NCBI GenBank assembly: GCA_039654915.1 | Contig: CM077593.1 | Span: 75,744,501-75,808,500, forward strand | Direction: 5' to 3' | Origin: Aquilaria yunnanensis | Lineage: Eukaryota > Streptophyta > Magnoliopsida > Malvales > Thymelaeaceae | Length of the DNA: 64,000 bases | Shown: positions 42,084 to 54,716 of the stretch, piece by piece | Numbering within the stretch: the first letter of the stretch is position 1 | Layout: every line of letters starts with the position of its first letter | Translations under genes and position numbers: made by a program | The notes under the pieces: generated by a model | Databases searched by the model: none | What the model saw: the letters and a program-made list of their open reading frames with translations, nothing else | What the model was told of the DNA's origin: nothing

Positions 42084-44798
42084 TGTAACAACTCTCTTAT
42101 TTGACAACTTGGTTAACAAGCTAAGTAAGTTAAGTTTAAGCATTATTTTGGTTAAATGCCTCAAATAAGTTTCTTCTAAGTAATAAAAGCAAGCTAAGTG
42201 GGGTGAGGTTGAGTTCTAAAGTGTAAATTGGCACATGAAGACAAGAAAGGTAAAATGATAATTTTGGCCCAAGTCAATGGCATGGATGTAATTTTAGTAA
42301 AATTATAGTCTTGTAACGATTTGTAACTAAATAATTCATGTAAGTATCTATAGCTAAATAAGTTAAAGCCATAAACATTTCCTGCCATTTGAACCAAAAA
42401 TGGAAATTAAGGGCTAAAAAACCACTAAGTGTGAAATTGAGCTCTTATGTCTTGTAATGGCTTAAATGGTTTAAGGATAAAGTGTGTGGATAAAAGAAAA
42501 ACCTTTCTTTGGTACTAAGGATAGATAGTGGAAGAAGGGCTTAAGTGTCCTAATGAATCAAAACTAACGTTGAGGGCTAAAGCGACAAGTGGGTGAAAAA
42601 TTGGCTATTAGGAGTAGTTGAATTATATTTGGATGAGTTTATCATTTTTCATCATCTTCTTTCAAAGCTGTTTTCATATGTCTATCTTTTCCCTACTTTA
42701 AAATCTTCATTTTTCTCAAATTGGTGAAATTTTCCGGAAGATTAAAGATCCCAAAGCATCCACATCAAGTCCCTAGGAAGCTATTTGTGTATTTAGTGCA
42801 TTTGAGTTCTTTTTTACAACTTTTTGCATCAAACCTTGACAGAAAGGTTCTTTACTTCTTGTGGGTTAGTTCTAAGCTCAATAAATGGTTAAAAATAGTC
42901 TTGAATTCATGCCTTTGGTGTCCATTTTAGCTAGAATTAGGCATGGAACTTAAGAAGAGCTAATCAAGCTCAAGTGTTTCTTTGTGCTTATGTTTGCTTC
43001 AATATTGGTTTGTAGTGAATTTGAGGTAAGGGCCTAAGTTAACCTTGCCCAATTAATATACAAAAATGTGCTTTTACATTTGAGAATGAATTAGAAAGAA
43101 TTCCCAAAATGATTGGCCATGGGAATGTGGAATGAGGCAAGTTTTGGTGCAAGAATGCACAAGAGTCATAGGGCAAGATGTGCCCCACCACCGTGGCACC
43201 TAGGCTGGCACGATAATGCTAAGAGCACAACATTAAGGTAGAAATATTTTTCTATGGCATTACAGCACTAGGGCCAAAGCCCTTCAAGATGGGAGCATGC
43301 TAAGAAGGCTCAAATCACTCAGTTTTCATCATTAGGCTATCCTAAGACATTATGTACCTTTGGTTTTCTATAAATCCCATTCCTAAATTTGTAATTATGT
43401 ATTATTTGAGTGTAAACCAAGTGATGTGGTAAGGTTTTGAAAAATAAGGAGTGGCTAAGGAAGGTTCAGGTGCCTAAAGAGTCAAAGACACTAAAGGGAC
43501 CAAGGATGGGATTGAGTACTTGATTGGCCAAAGATGGAGGTCTTGGATCTCTGAGTTAATGAAGTGAAACATAATGAAGTCCCAACCAAACCATATGATT
43601 TGGTAAGTTGAGCTATTAAGGTACCCAAGTCAAGCTCAAAGAGCTTGGTGAAGTCAAATCACATAAGGGAAAGACGGGTAAGTGTAGGAGGAAAAGAGAT
43701 GAATTATCCCAAGATCCATAAGTGGACTTTATGGGGTAAGTAAAACACTAGCATTGGATAAGAGAGGCCAATGTCCAAAGAACCCTATTGATTTGAATTC
43801 ACAGAAAAGTTAAGACACCTAAGGGAGTAAAAAAGTCCAAAGTGCATTATGTGTGTTCATCAATCCATATATTCATTTTATATGTATTTCCATTTTTGCT
43901 TTGGTTGTTATTGTTGTTGTTCATATATCCTTTGATTGGATGTTTTGGTTGCCATATCTTGTATATTTGCTTGCTTGTGAGTTTTCTCTGTAGGAACCTC
44001 TAAGGGACCATTACTAAGTACAACTATGTACTCATCCTTTATGTTTCATTATGTAGGTTTTGCTAATGGCCTAGCAACTGAGTTATGGGCTAAGTTTTCT
44101 TGTTTGCAAGTAACTATTTATTTTGAATCCATGAAGTCCTAAGTTCACTTTGAAGTTAAGTTTGTGCTCACTTAAGGGCCTATGCCAATTTAATTAAGAG
44201 GCTAAGATTTGCATAAGGAAAAGTAAGGGATTTGCACTTGGAGCCATTTAGCTCAAACATGGGAGCCAAGTTTTATGGGTCTTCATAGCGAGTTTTCAAT
44301 GTATATAAAGTGATTTAGGTACTAAGTAATTTGATTTTTGAGTCTGAAGTGGTAATTGTCCTAGGGAAATAGGAAGTGGTGGTACACCTCTATAGTAGTG
44401 TTGGAAGTGATCATCTTGATTGCCTCTATTAGGAGTCATTGTTATGTATAACACTTGAGTTACCTTTGGAAGCATGCTATTGTTCTAAAGTATGGTCAAG
44501 TTGTTTCTTGAAGTTGAAGCAACTAGAGTTTTATTGTCTTGGCTTGTGTCTTAAGTTTTGGTCTTAAATAATTTGTGCCAACATTTTCTTATTATTTTAT
44601 TTTATTTTATTTATTATTATATAGCCAAGGCAAATGCATGTGTTTTTTCTTGCATGGTAAGCTATGTAACTTGTTGCATATAATTGTTTTAATTTACCTA
44701 CAAGTAACGGTTAGTCAACTGTAACTAAATAGGGTCATAATCCATAAGAGCTTCCAAGTTTATGTTAATTTAGGCTAATGGGAACCTGTTCCACCATA
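42084..44798 (+). mobile_element. 5' LTR of the F element
   Basis: Starts TGTAACAACTCTC and ends near CTGTTCCACCATA, just before the primer site. It matches 49444-52676 throughout except for an inserted ~950 bp block in the latter. Confidence 0.8.
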
Positions 44799-44800
44799 GT

Positions 44801-44818
44801 TGGTATCAAAGTAGGCCA
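44801..44818 (+). other. tRNA-Met primer binding site, decayed
   Basis: TGGTATCAAAGTAGGCC, close to the usual TGGTATCAGAGC, directly after the LTR. Confidence 0.65.
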
Positions 44819-47800
44819 ATAATCTTAGTAGAGGTAATAATTCACTAAGATCCAAGTGTTCATTGTGCTAAGAATAGTTAACACTACTTATAAGTTGTTT
44901 TGTGGTTGTTGTCTGTCTTTGGTCTTAGTTATGTAGGTGGCATTCTTATAAGGTGCTAGCACTGATATAGGGATCCCAGGCGGAGGTTAATAACCATATG
45001 GTGAATCATGGGGAAGATGCCAAACTATTGTGGTGCATCATTATGGCATAAGTTGCCTAAGTAGTATGTAGCTCGTAAACAATGCTTGCCTACCCTTTAA
45101 AAAGGGGAAGACCCTGGCTAAAGCTTAAGGGGTAAGGGTTAAAGTTTTCCTAGCCTACTAGTGTTCTACGACCAAGAGAGCAAGACTCACTCCAAGGGTG
45201 AGACTAAGGTCAAGGAGGCCTAAGTGCATAAGCATGAGGGTAACTAATGGTAGGTAACCAAGAAGGCCAAGGGTAAGGGTCAGGGTTTACTAAGTTTCCA
45301 TGGCATGTCGAGGCTAAATGAATTACAATTACCCAAAGGCAAAGAATGCCGTAAGCACTAAGAGTCATGTAACACCAAGCGTAAGGGCTAAGGTGCATTA
45401 ATTTTATATATGCACTAAAGCCAATAAAGTAATATCTCTATCCTAAGATAAGTGTGGACCTAGACCAAGAGCTCGAGCAACTATCATTTTAAGGTGGATT
45501 TCATATAACCTTGAAAGAAAGAAGGGGAATGTGAGAAAGGCTATGTGCCTAGTGCATGATACTAAAAAGATCAAATCGATAGTGGCTAGAGAATGCATAT
45601 GATCAAGGCCTGAATAAGGTAAACAAAAAGGAATGCGTCAGTCACTATAGAAGCACCATCAGTATTCAAAGGCAATCAATAATTCTACTTGAACAAGTTC
45701 AATGGCCAAAGAGCCAACAATAAAGGAGAAGTAACATTAATTTTGCAGTATAGTAGTAAGTAGCTTTTATTGATTAAACTACTATGTCTGTAGTTGTGAC
45801 TTGCTTGCCTAGGAAGCTAAGGTTGCAAAGAAAATAGTGGGTAACTGAAACTCATAAAGACTTAAAGGGTAGATTGATTATACCATTGAAGTGGTAAAGA
45901 GTAATGCTTTGAAGGTTAAAGGCAGTTGTTTTCTATGAGATCTATGATAGTGGGTTTGTCGAAAGGTGAATTGAAAAATTGAAATGGATTGGTTAAAGGC
46001 ATAAAGACGGACTTAACCATGCAAGTCACACGTAACCTTTGAAACCACTTCAAGTGTAAAGGTGACTCATGTAGAAAGGTTGGTAAATGGTGCCATAAGC
46101 ATGTACCATAAGTTAATGGGGCTTGTCTTTATGGTGGAAGAAGTGAATTAGGCACCATAGAAAGGGCTTTAAGATGGAATGCTCAAAGTGCCAGTCTATT
46201 TCCAAAAAGTGTTACTTAATAATCCATGAGGGTTGCCATGTAAAGGGAGATCAAATTCTCTATGTACCAGTAATCAATGGTGAAGTGGCTTAAATAGGCC
46301 AAGAGTTATTTTTAATCGATCCTGGTGCTATATAATAAGAAATGAAAGATGGTACCCTAAGAACTTGTAGTAGTTGCAAGAAGATGGTAGGAAGAGTTAA
46401 GCACTATAACCCATAGGTTCCAAAACCATTAAGCTATCATTGAAATTAGATGTTCTTGAATGAGGGGATTCTGAAGAAAGTTGTTGAAATGGCTATGGTT
46501 TAAAAAGTCAAGTTGAACCTATGGACCAAAGGGTTTTATCCTAAATTTTTCCCTGGTAAATCACAACCCGAAAAGATATTGTAAGGAAGAACATAGAAGG
46601 CATAAAAAATCCTTGAAGCTTAATAGATAGTTCTAAGTAAATTGAAAGGAATGTCCTAAGAAGCCCATGATGTCAATACATGAATATTGTCAAGGAAATT
46701 AAAATGGTTAAGAAGAATGCATAGTAGTGGGAATAACCCAAATTCCTTGGTCAAGGACCATGTTGACCAATAATTGCTCACGATTTTGTAGGTGAATTTA
46801 AGCAATGTTTTTTGGGTTAGTCAGGGAGTTTAAGTGTAAATGATAGTTGTATTTTGCAAAAACTTAGAAAAAATACTAAGAAAGCCATGAGAAGTAGACG
46901 GACCTAAGTTAACTTCAAAGGTTTATAAGGAGAAGGGCCTTTGGCATCTGAAGTGTACCCTATTATCAAAGAAATTCTAGTAGATTAATGAGAACCAGAG
47001 AAGTGTGTAGTTTAAACCACCAAGTTAGGGTCTTCAATAACCCAAGTGACTCAATATGAGTTATGTGTGAGATGAGGTAACAAACTTAGTCATAGGATTC
47101 AAAGCAACTAAGGGTTAAAGTTCCTTAGAACTTAAGAAGGCTTAAATAGCCTAGAAATGTATAAGACTTTTTGTTTCTTAAAGTGTAAGAAAGATACCTC
47201 AGTGGCCTAAGAGTCTAAGAAAAGGCCAAATAATGACTATGGATGACTCTAGCGAAGAAGGTGCCCAAGAATGGAATTTTAACACTAAGGAAGAGTTGGT
47301 CAAGCTGAGGCAGTTGGAACTACCTAGTGAGTTTAGAAATTAAGCCAATTCATTTTAACTTAAGTTAACTTAATAAAAAATGATTTATTTTTATGTTTGC
47401 ATCTTTTGTACCCAAAACCAATTTCATTTAGAAGTCAATGCTATGTAGATTTAATAATCCATTTGAAGTAATTTTTCATGAAATTATTAAATTTTTTTTA
47501 ATTATTCATTTTTAGCCATTAAAAAATTCATAAAAATTTAATAACGTGATAAAAATTTTGTATGAAATAAATTACTATACCTAAATAATATTAGGTTCTA
47601 AATAATATTAGTTATAGGTGAAAAGGATGTAAAAATAAAAATATGTTATTTTATATTAAGTTTGCTTAAGTTAAAATAAATTAGCTTGTTTGACAGCCTT
47701 AATTCGCTAATTGCCCATAAGAGTAAGTCATAGTATAAACTTTAGAATTTTTTACTGGCCAAAAAGCATCTAAGTGCCTAAGTGAATATACAGGGGCCGG

Positions 47801-49426
47801 AGAGTGCCAAGTAAGACTTACCTGGGCATAAGGAGGTTGTAGGCTTCAATCAAGCCCAAGGTGTGCACACTGTGGGCTATGGGTGTTTAAATCACACTAA
47901 AAAGTCATCATAGTCCATGCATAAGGGTGGGCTAGATGGGGCAATGACCTAAGTATATGGCTAAGTGTTAGGAGGCAAGGTATAGGTAGTAGAGTGGTTT
48001 CATGAAAGGCATGGAGTGGTAAGTCTTGGCTTGGGCCAAGTGTGAGGGGCAGCATTTCATTTAAGTAAACCCCATGGGTTTGGAGTGTTAAGAAAAATTA
48101 TTAAGGGTTCCTAGATAAATGTGGACCAGTATAAGAACCCTAAATGCAAAGTCTTAAGCTAGAATCAAAGAGACCTAATGTTCCTAGGAATGATAAAGAG
48201 GTGTGGCATAAGTTAAAGGGCATTAAGTGTCCCTAAGTATAGGAGCTTAGAAGGACCGAAAGTATGTGACAGGGGCCCTAAGATCTTCTTAGAGAGCTAA
48301 GAAATGCCTTAGAGCCTAAGGGACCTTAGTGCCAAGCACACACCTAAAATGGCCTAGTAACTAAAGTAAGGCCTTAAAAGATGAATTAGTCCATGTTGAG
48401 CTGCATTGGGTATTTGAGGCACCTAAGTAAAGTTGATGAATGGTGTGAAAGGCAGGTCTTAAGTGATCTAAAAAGACCTAAGGAAGGTCTATGATGGCCA
48501 AGAACACCCTGCTGCCAAGAGAGGCCTAGTTGGTTAAGCAATAACTCCTAAGTTAAAAAAATAATATGGGCATGCTAAGGGCGCCTTAAGAGTTAAAAGC
48601 CAAGTAATGCCTAAGTGGCTAGGGAATAGCCAATGACCCTACGGGCATCAAGTGATTACCTAAAGGAGTCAAGAATTTAGGATTTGTTTAATGACTATCA
48701 ACCTTAAGAAAACCAGAGAGTTAAGAAGTTCATATGGACTAAGATGCCTATAGTGAGGCCAAGGTTGTTAAGCTTATGGGTGCCTTAAAGGCTAAGAGTC
48801 ACATGGGTAATAAGTGTTAAGAAGCTACCTAAGAAGGCCAAGGGTAAATTTCCACAATAAGTAATATGCCTAGGGCACTAAGAGGCAACAAGGTTAAGAT
48901 GCACCTAGGGTGGCTTAATTGCCTAAATTAGGTATAAGAGTTGCAAAGTTAAATTGTGATAAAAGCATTAAGTGGTGGTGACTAAAAAAATACCAAATAG
49001 GGGGCTTGTAAGCCTATGTGTGCCATAAGATTGGTCTAAGTTCCACCAAGTGTTAAGTCTACATGTGAGAGACAATGTGTTTTCGAAAATACTTGATGAG
49101 GGAAATAGCAGAAGTAGAGCAAGCTAACTCTACGTTATATAGGCCTAAAAAGAAAACTCTAAGTGTAGGGAGGTGCCTTATGAAACAAGGAAAGGTGTAT
49201 ATACCCCATAAGTAATGTCACCAAGGAAAGGCCTCCCTAGGAGTTCATTAAGAAGTTTCTTGACTGACAGGTCGAGAAGCTAAGAGTAAGAAGCAAAGTT
49301 GTGGTTAAGGGTTATGGGTAGCCCTATTAAGGAAAAGGCCATGCATAAGAATCAAGCAGATGTAAGAGAAGTAGCAACCAGGTGGTAAGTTTGATTAAGA
49401 GTTGGTATTTTAGGGGGCTAAATTTT
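44819..49426 (+). other. Interior of the F element, rich in CCTAAG-type words
   Basis: No intact gene. Near 46230-46330 a frame reads VPVINGEVA, then GQELFLIDPGA, reminiscent of an aspartic protease with DPGA for DSGA. From about 47750 to 49330 the sequence is a patchwork of CCTAAG, CTAAGG, GCCTAAGTG and TTAAG words with no fixed period. Stops are dense in every frame. Confidence 0.5.
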
Positions 49427-49443
49427 TTAAGTGGGGGAGGATA
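49427..49443 (+). other. Polypurine tract of the F element
   Basis: AAGTGGGGGAGGATA directly precedes the second LTR (TGAAAGCTTTCC). Confidence 0.65.
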
Positions 49444-52400
49444 TGAAAGCTTTCCTAGTGGACAACACCGTTTCACCAGGTAAGAAGTTAACGTGGTTTT
49501 ACCAGGTAAGCAAGTTAAGTTTAAGTATTCTTTTCGATAAATGCCTCCAACAAATTTCTTACAAAGCAAGAAAAGCAAGCTAAGTAAGATAAGGTTGAGT
49601 TGCGGAATTTAAGGGATAAAAATGCAATAAGTGTGAGATTAAGCTCTTATGTCTTATAATGGTTTAAATGACTTAAGGACAAAGTGTATAGGCAAGAAAG
49701 ACCTTTTTTTGGGACTATGGAGAGATGGTAGATGAAGGGCTTATGTGTCCTAAGTGAAACAAAACTAATTTTAAGGGCCAAAGTGACAAGTAGGTAAAAA
49801 TTTTGCTAGTGGGAGTAGTTTAGATATATTTGGATAGGTTTCTCACTATTCATCATCTTCTTTTAAAGCCATTTTTGTATGTCTCTCTTTTCCCTACCTC
49901 ACCATCTTCATTTTTCCCAAATTGATCAAATTTTCTAGAATATTAAAGATCCCAAAAACATCCACATCAAGGCTCTACCTAGCTTATAGTGTATTTGGAG
50001 CATTTGAGTTACTTCTTGCAACTTTTTGTATCAAACCCTAAGATAAACTTGTTTACTTCTTTTGGATTAGTTCTAAGATCAATAAGTGGTTAAAAATGGT
50101 TTTAAATTCGTGCCCTTGGTGTCCATTTTGCCTGGAAATAAGCATGGAACTCAAGAAAAACTAGTTCATCTTGTATGTGCCTTTTGTCATTATGCCTTCA
50201 ATCATGATTTGTGGTGAATTTGAGGTATGGGTATAAGTTAATCTTGCCCAAATAATGCAAGAAAATGTGGTTTTATATGCAGTAATGATGTAGAAGCGAG
50301 TTCTAAGAGGACTGGCCATGAGGATGTGAAAATGAGGCATGTTTTGGTGCAAGAGTGCACATGACTCGTGGTGCAAGTCGTGCCACTGTGCCGCAGCACC
50401 TAAGCTGGCACAACAGTGCTAGGAGCATGACCTAGATGTAGAAAGATTTGACTTGTGGCACTAGCCTTGGGACTACATTGCCGATGCCAAATCCCCTCAA
50501 GATAAGAGCATGCTAACAAGCCTTTAATCACTTGGCCATCATAAGATAATCTATACCTTGAGTAGGGCCTAAAACTCATTTCTATGTATGGAATTATTCA
50601 TTATTTAAGTGGTAACTAAGCATTGTAGTAAGTTTAGGGCAAGGATTGGTAAGTTGAGCCACCAAGATGCCCAAGCAAATGACATAAGAACTTACTTTGC
50701 ACAATAAGATAAAGGAAAGACTGGTAAGTGTGGGTGAAAAAGGGACGACTTATTCAAAGATACATAACTGGACTTTACAAGGTAAGTAAAAAGCTAGCAT
50801 TGGATGCGAGAGGCCAATGTCCAAAGAACCCTAGCCATTTGAGCTCATGGCAAAGTGAAGGCACTAACAGGTGTAAGAAAATCCAAAATGCATTATGTGT
50901 GTTCATTCATCCATCCATTCATCTCATATGTATTACTCTTTCTGTCCCAGGTTTTCTGCTCTATTTGCCATTTTTTGTCATCCCAAATTCTTTGCATCAT
51001 TTCCCTTTTCAGTAAGTTTTACTAGATAACTTTACAATTATATCCTTCCCATCTAATACTGTCAATTCATTTTTTTTTTTTGTTTCTTTGACACCCCTGT
51101 TGGCCACCACCAACATGGTCACGACAGGCAATCGAGGTGGCAGGTGACGGGAGGAGGAGGTTGGGGCAGCGAGTGACGGGGTGAAGAAGTTAGGGAGGTG
51201 AGGAGACAAGGTAAGAAGATTTAGGTAAGAAGATCGAGGTGATGAGGTCAAGGCAGTATGCAACGAGGTGAGAAGATCTAGGCAAAGAGGTCGAAAAGCT
51301 GGGCGGTGGGCGACAATTTGAGAAGATTAGGGCGAAGAGGCCAGGGCGGTCGGCTGCAGGTGATGGGTTGAGAGATTAGACACAAAAAAGGTGATTGGAC
51401 CTGAGAGGTCGGATGTGAAGCCAATCTAATGCCGAGAGAGAAAAAAGGGGAGAAAATGATGAGTAGGCGACCAAGGGAAGTGAGGATGAGCAAGTGACCA
51501 TGGGAAGCGACTGGATAAGGCCAACGAGGAGAGGACTAGACAATAAAATCAGTGGGCAAGGTTCTAGTTCGGCGAAATTGGGTTCAAGATTTGAGACAGA
51601 GGGTGATGTGAAGTCAGATAAGGTGACAAAATGTGTGGACAGAGTGTGATAGGGATGGTGTGCAATGAGGATGGCGTGGAGACAACAAAATGTGCGACGG
51701 TTGCCGGTAGGGATGGCGGCAAATCTAGGCTTAATGGTGGCTACTATGCACATTCGTTTTGTGGTATGGCTGACTGAGAAGATAAAAAATTAGGGGAAAA
51801 ATTAGAAAAATATATATATTTTTATCATTTCTTAATCTCCAAGCCAAACACAAATAGAGTAGAAAACATTGGACGGAGGGAGTAGCATTTTTGCTTTAGT
51901 TGTTATTGTTGTTGTTCTTGTATGCTTTGATTGGATGCTTTGGTTGTCATATCTTGCATATTTGCTTGCTTGTGACTTTTCTTTGTAGGAATCCCCCAAG
52001 GGACCCTTAGTGAGTACAAATATATACTCATCCCTTAAGTTTCATTGTGTAAGTTATGTTAGTGGCCTAACAATTGAATTGTGGGTTAAGTTTTCTTAGT
52101 TGCAAATACCTATTTATTTTGAATCCTTGAGATCCAAAGTTTACTTATAAGTTAAGTTTGTGCTAACTTAAGTGCCTATGCATTTTCAATTAAGAGGCTA
52201 AGATGTGCACAAGGAAAAACAAAGGATTTGCACTTGGAGCTATTTAGCTCAAAGGTGGGAGCCAAGTTTTTTGGGTCTTAGTAGCAAGTTTGCCTTGTGT
52301 ATAAAGTACATTATGCATTAGGTAGTTGCCTTTATTAGGAGTCATTATTGTATATAACACTTGAGTTACTTTTGGGTACTGCACAAGTTGTTACTTGAAG

Positions 52401-52676
52401 TTGAAGCACCTAGCGTTTTATTGTCTTGGCTTGTGTTTTCATTTTTGTTTAATAATTAGTGCCAACATTTTCTTGTTATTTTATTTATTTAATAGTGCAT
52501 AGCCAAGATGAATGCATACATATTTTCTTGCAGGGTAGACTAAGTAACTAGTTACATATAATTGTTTTAATTTATTTGCAAGTAACGACTAGCCAACTAT
52601 AACGATATGAGATCATAGTCCCTAAAAGCCTACAAATTTAAGTTAATTTTGGTTATTGGGACTGTGTTTAGCCATA
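49444..52676 (+). mobile_element. 3' LTR of the F element, interrupted by a DNA transposon
   Basis: Pairs with 42084-44798 (AAGCAAGCTAAGT-AG-TAAGGTTGAGTT, GATCCCAAA-CATCCACATCAAG, CATTAGTGTGTTCAT-CATCCAT, TGTAGGAA-CC-C-AAGGGACC). A 947 bp Stowaway-like element lies at 50936-51882. The end is near TTTAGCCATA. Confidence 0.8.
50936..51882. mobile_element. Stowaway-like (Tc1/mariner-type) non-autonomous element
   Basis: Terminal inverted repeats of about 33 bp: left CTCTTTCTGTCCCAGGTTTT..., right ...AAACATTGGACGGAGGGAG. Read inverted, the right end is CTCCCTCCGTCC, the classic Stowaway terminus. It is flanked by TA on both sides (50934-50935 and 51883-51884). The homologous LTR at 42084-44798 lacks the block, confirming insertion. 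The interior is GA- and GGTGA-rich with no transposase. At ~950 bp it is long for a Stowaway MITE. Confidence 0.85.
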
Positions 52677-54303
52677 GGTTCAATTCGTCTTTTGTTCGTT
52701 ATCAATATCACATGTCATTATATAACTGCCCGATTTATTTACCTTCCTAAGTAGAAAGTTGATTTATAGAGGAAGTAAGTTGTTTGTTGCAGAAATAGAG
52801 GAATTGCACGATAGAACTGTCAATCTCGAACAATTGAGCGACGTTAGGGCTGAGCAACAGGTAGGCAAATCCTTGGGTGTAGTCTGCAACGTACTGATGT
52901 TGGAAAAGGTGGCAGTCAAAAAAGAAAAGAAAAAATAAAACTAACAAGAAATACCACAATATATATGTACACACACACACATGACATGAAACGGCGTTGC
53001 TCCGCTGAGTATGGAAAAAAAATTATAGTTCGGACACAAAACGATGTCGTTTTAATTATCCCCTCCCCCCAGCAGACGAGTAGAACTAGAGAATGAGAGA
53101 CAGAGAGAGACAGAAAGAGAAGAGGAAGGTTCTGGCGCATCATCCCTCTCCCCATACTGCTTCAAAATTGGTCATTCTAACGGGAAATCCACCATTTTTT
53201 ATCTCTCACTCCAAAATTGTTTATATCAGCTCCCGTTTCAGGTATTTCTGTTAATTTGTTTGTTTTTTGGTGAAGTTATGACTGTAGAAATTTTAGATTT
53301 TTTCTATTTTTTTTGTGTTCTAAGCTAGAAAGAGCTTTGGTTTCAGTTGTTTTGAAGGTTGGAGGTATGTTCTTGAAGATTAGGATGATAAATTTGCATG
53401 TATGAGGTATATGTTTTTGCGCATATTTTTCATTTTTTTAATTTTTTTTATGGAAAATTAAATTCAAGCCTCTTTTTTTCATTATTTCAGATGCAATGTG
53501 GCTCGGGTTTTGCATTATTTTTCATTGTTGGATGACGCCCAATTGGTTTGAAGGTATATTATTCAATTGGATTTTTTTTATTTTTTAATTATTATTTTTA
53601 TTTAAATTCATGAAATTTAATGGAAAAAATATTAAGATATTTACAATTTATGCGGAGGACTAGATCTGTGATTAATGTGTCATTTTTAAAATGTAGGAGG
53701 AGATGTGTTAATTTGATAACCAAATTTTGAAGTTTTGGATGTAATTTATTTTTGAAAAATATTTAGTTAATTTTCTATATATTATTTTTACTTTGTAGAT
53801 GCTTGTGAAAATATGCCTGGTTATTAAATTCTTAATATTATTAATTTACATAGGTGTGTAGAAACTTAATTTCCAGAAATATTTGAAGCTTTCCGACATC
53901 AACCTCATTTAAGTGTTGTCCGCCAAATTTGGTAAGTTATATTTTTTAATTTATTTATTTTGTTTGTCTAAATATGTTGTTGAATTGATATGTGTAAGAA
54001 ATAGGTTGATTTAAGTTTTTTGGAAATATTAGTTAAAATATATAGAAAACTTTGTAGGTATGAAATTGGATTATAAAATTAAAAATTGTTGGCACTAGTA
54101 ACATGTTTGGTTGCACTAATATATATTTGGCACTAATAATTGCTGGTTAATAAATTCTTAATACACACACATGTTAGCACACTATTGAAAGATTACACTA
54201 TAATCAATATTAAGTTATACACAAAGATTTTTCGACACAGTTTTAATATTAATGTATTTGAAGTAAAAATATGTTTTAATTTTTGCATTAGTGTTTCCAT
54301 TTA
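52677..54303 (+). other. Upstream region of the CACTA transposase, promoter and leader-like
   Basis: At 52960-53240 there is an AC microsatellite (ACACACACACAC, ~52968), AAACGGCGTTGCT and AAAACGATGTCGTTTT (a palindromic word), a GA-rich run (53085-53130) and a possible splice donor, CAG|GTATTTCTG, near 53242. From there to 54303 the sequence is T-rich like an intron. This could be the promoter, first exon and intron of the transposase gene that starts near 54304; that is inference. Confidence 0.4.
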
Positions 54304-54716
54304 GTTAAAGATAATGAAAGTGGAACACAACTGGATGTATGGGAATAGGTTCTTACTAGAGCAAACTAGTTTTACGCAAGAGCGGATGATGGGTGTGGAT
54401 CAGTTTATAGACTTTGCACGTAGTAAAGTGCAGTTCATAAGTGGTGGGAAAATAAGGTGCCTATGTAGGAAGTGTAGGAACATGCAGGTTAGAGATTATG
54501 ATGAAGTGAAGGTGCATTTATGCAAGTAGGGTTTGTATTGAGGTACTATAATTGGACCGCTCACGACAAACCGGTTGAAACAATCGGGACTATGCTATCA
54601 AATATGGTCCATGATCACTATCATGATAATTGGTCGGCTGCAAAATCATATAAGAGAATTGTCACGGAACAAGGTCCCAACGCCTTGAATTATTTGGCTT
54701 ATAGGCTCTTGGGGAC
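54304..54716 (+). pseudogene. CACTA TNP2-like transposase, N-terminal part
   Basis: An ATG near 54314 opens a frame with FTQERMMGVDQFIDFARSKV, then GGKIRCLCRKCRNMQ and VKVHLC. This is the transposase-associated domain at the N-terminus of plant CACTA TNP2 proteins: GV-x-x-FI-x-FA, CPC-x-KC with here CLC-RKC, then the H-L motif. A frameshift near 54528 moves the continuation GFVLRYYNWTAHDKPVE, equivalent to the G-F-x-x-x-Y-x-x-W-x-x-HG segment, to another frame. It is interrupted by an inverted F-family LTR and continues at 58381. Confidence 0.85.

Larger units (their letters stand above)
42084..52676 (+). mobile_element. LTR-family F element with both LTRs and a decayed interior
   Basis: LTRs at 42084-44798 and 49444-52676 run in the same direction. 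A tRNA-Met type primer site follows the first and a polypurine tract precedes the second. The ~4.6 kb interior has no recognisable RT or integrase; only a protease-like phrase was seen. It is probably a non-autonomous or heavily decayed gypsy-type element. Related LTR pieces occur at 29460-31240, 40190-41280 and 54717-58378, all inverted. Confidence 0.8.

Noticed and set aside
51009..51753. Minus-strand ORFs of 71-125 codons
   Set aside because: They lie inside the Stowaway-like element, overlap each other in different frames and are Ser/Pro/Leu-rich from its GA-rich strand; no family motif.
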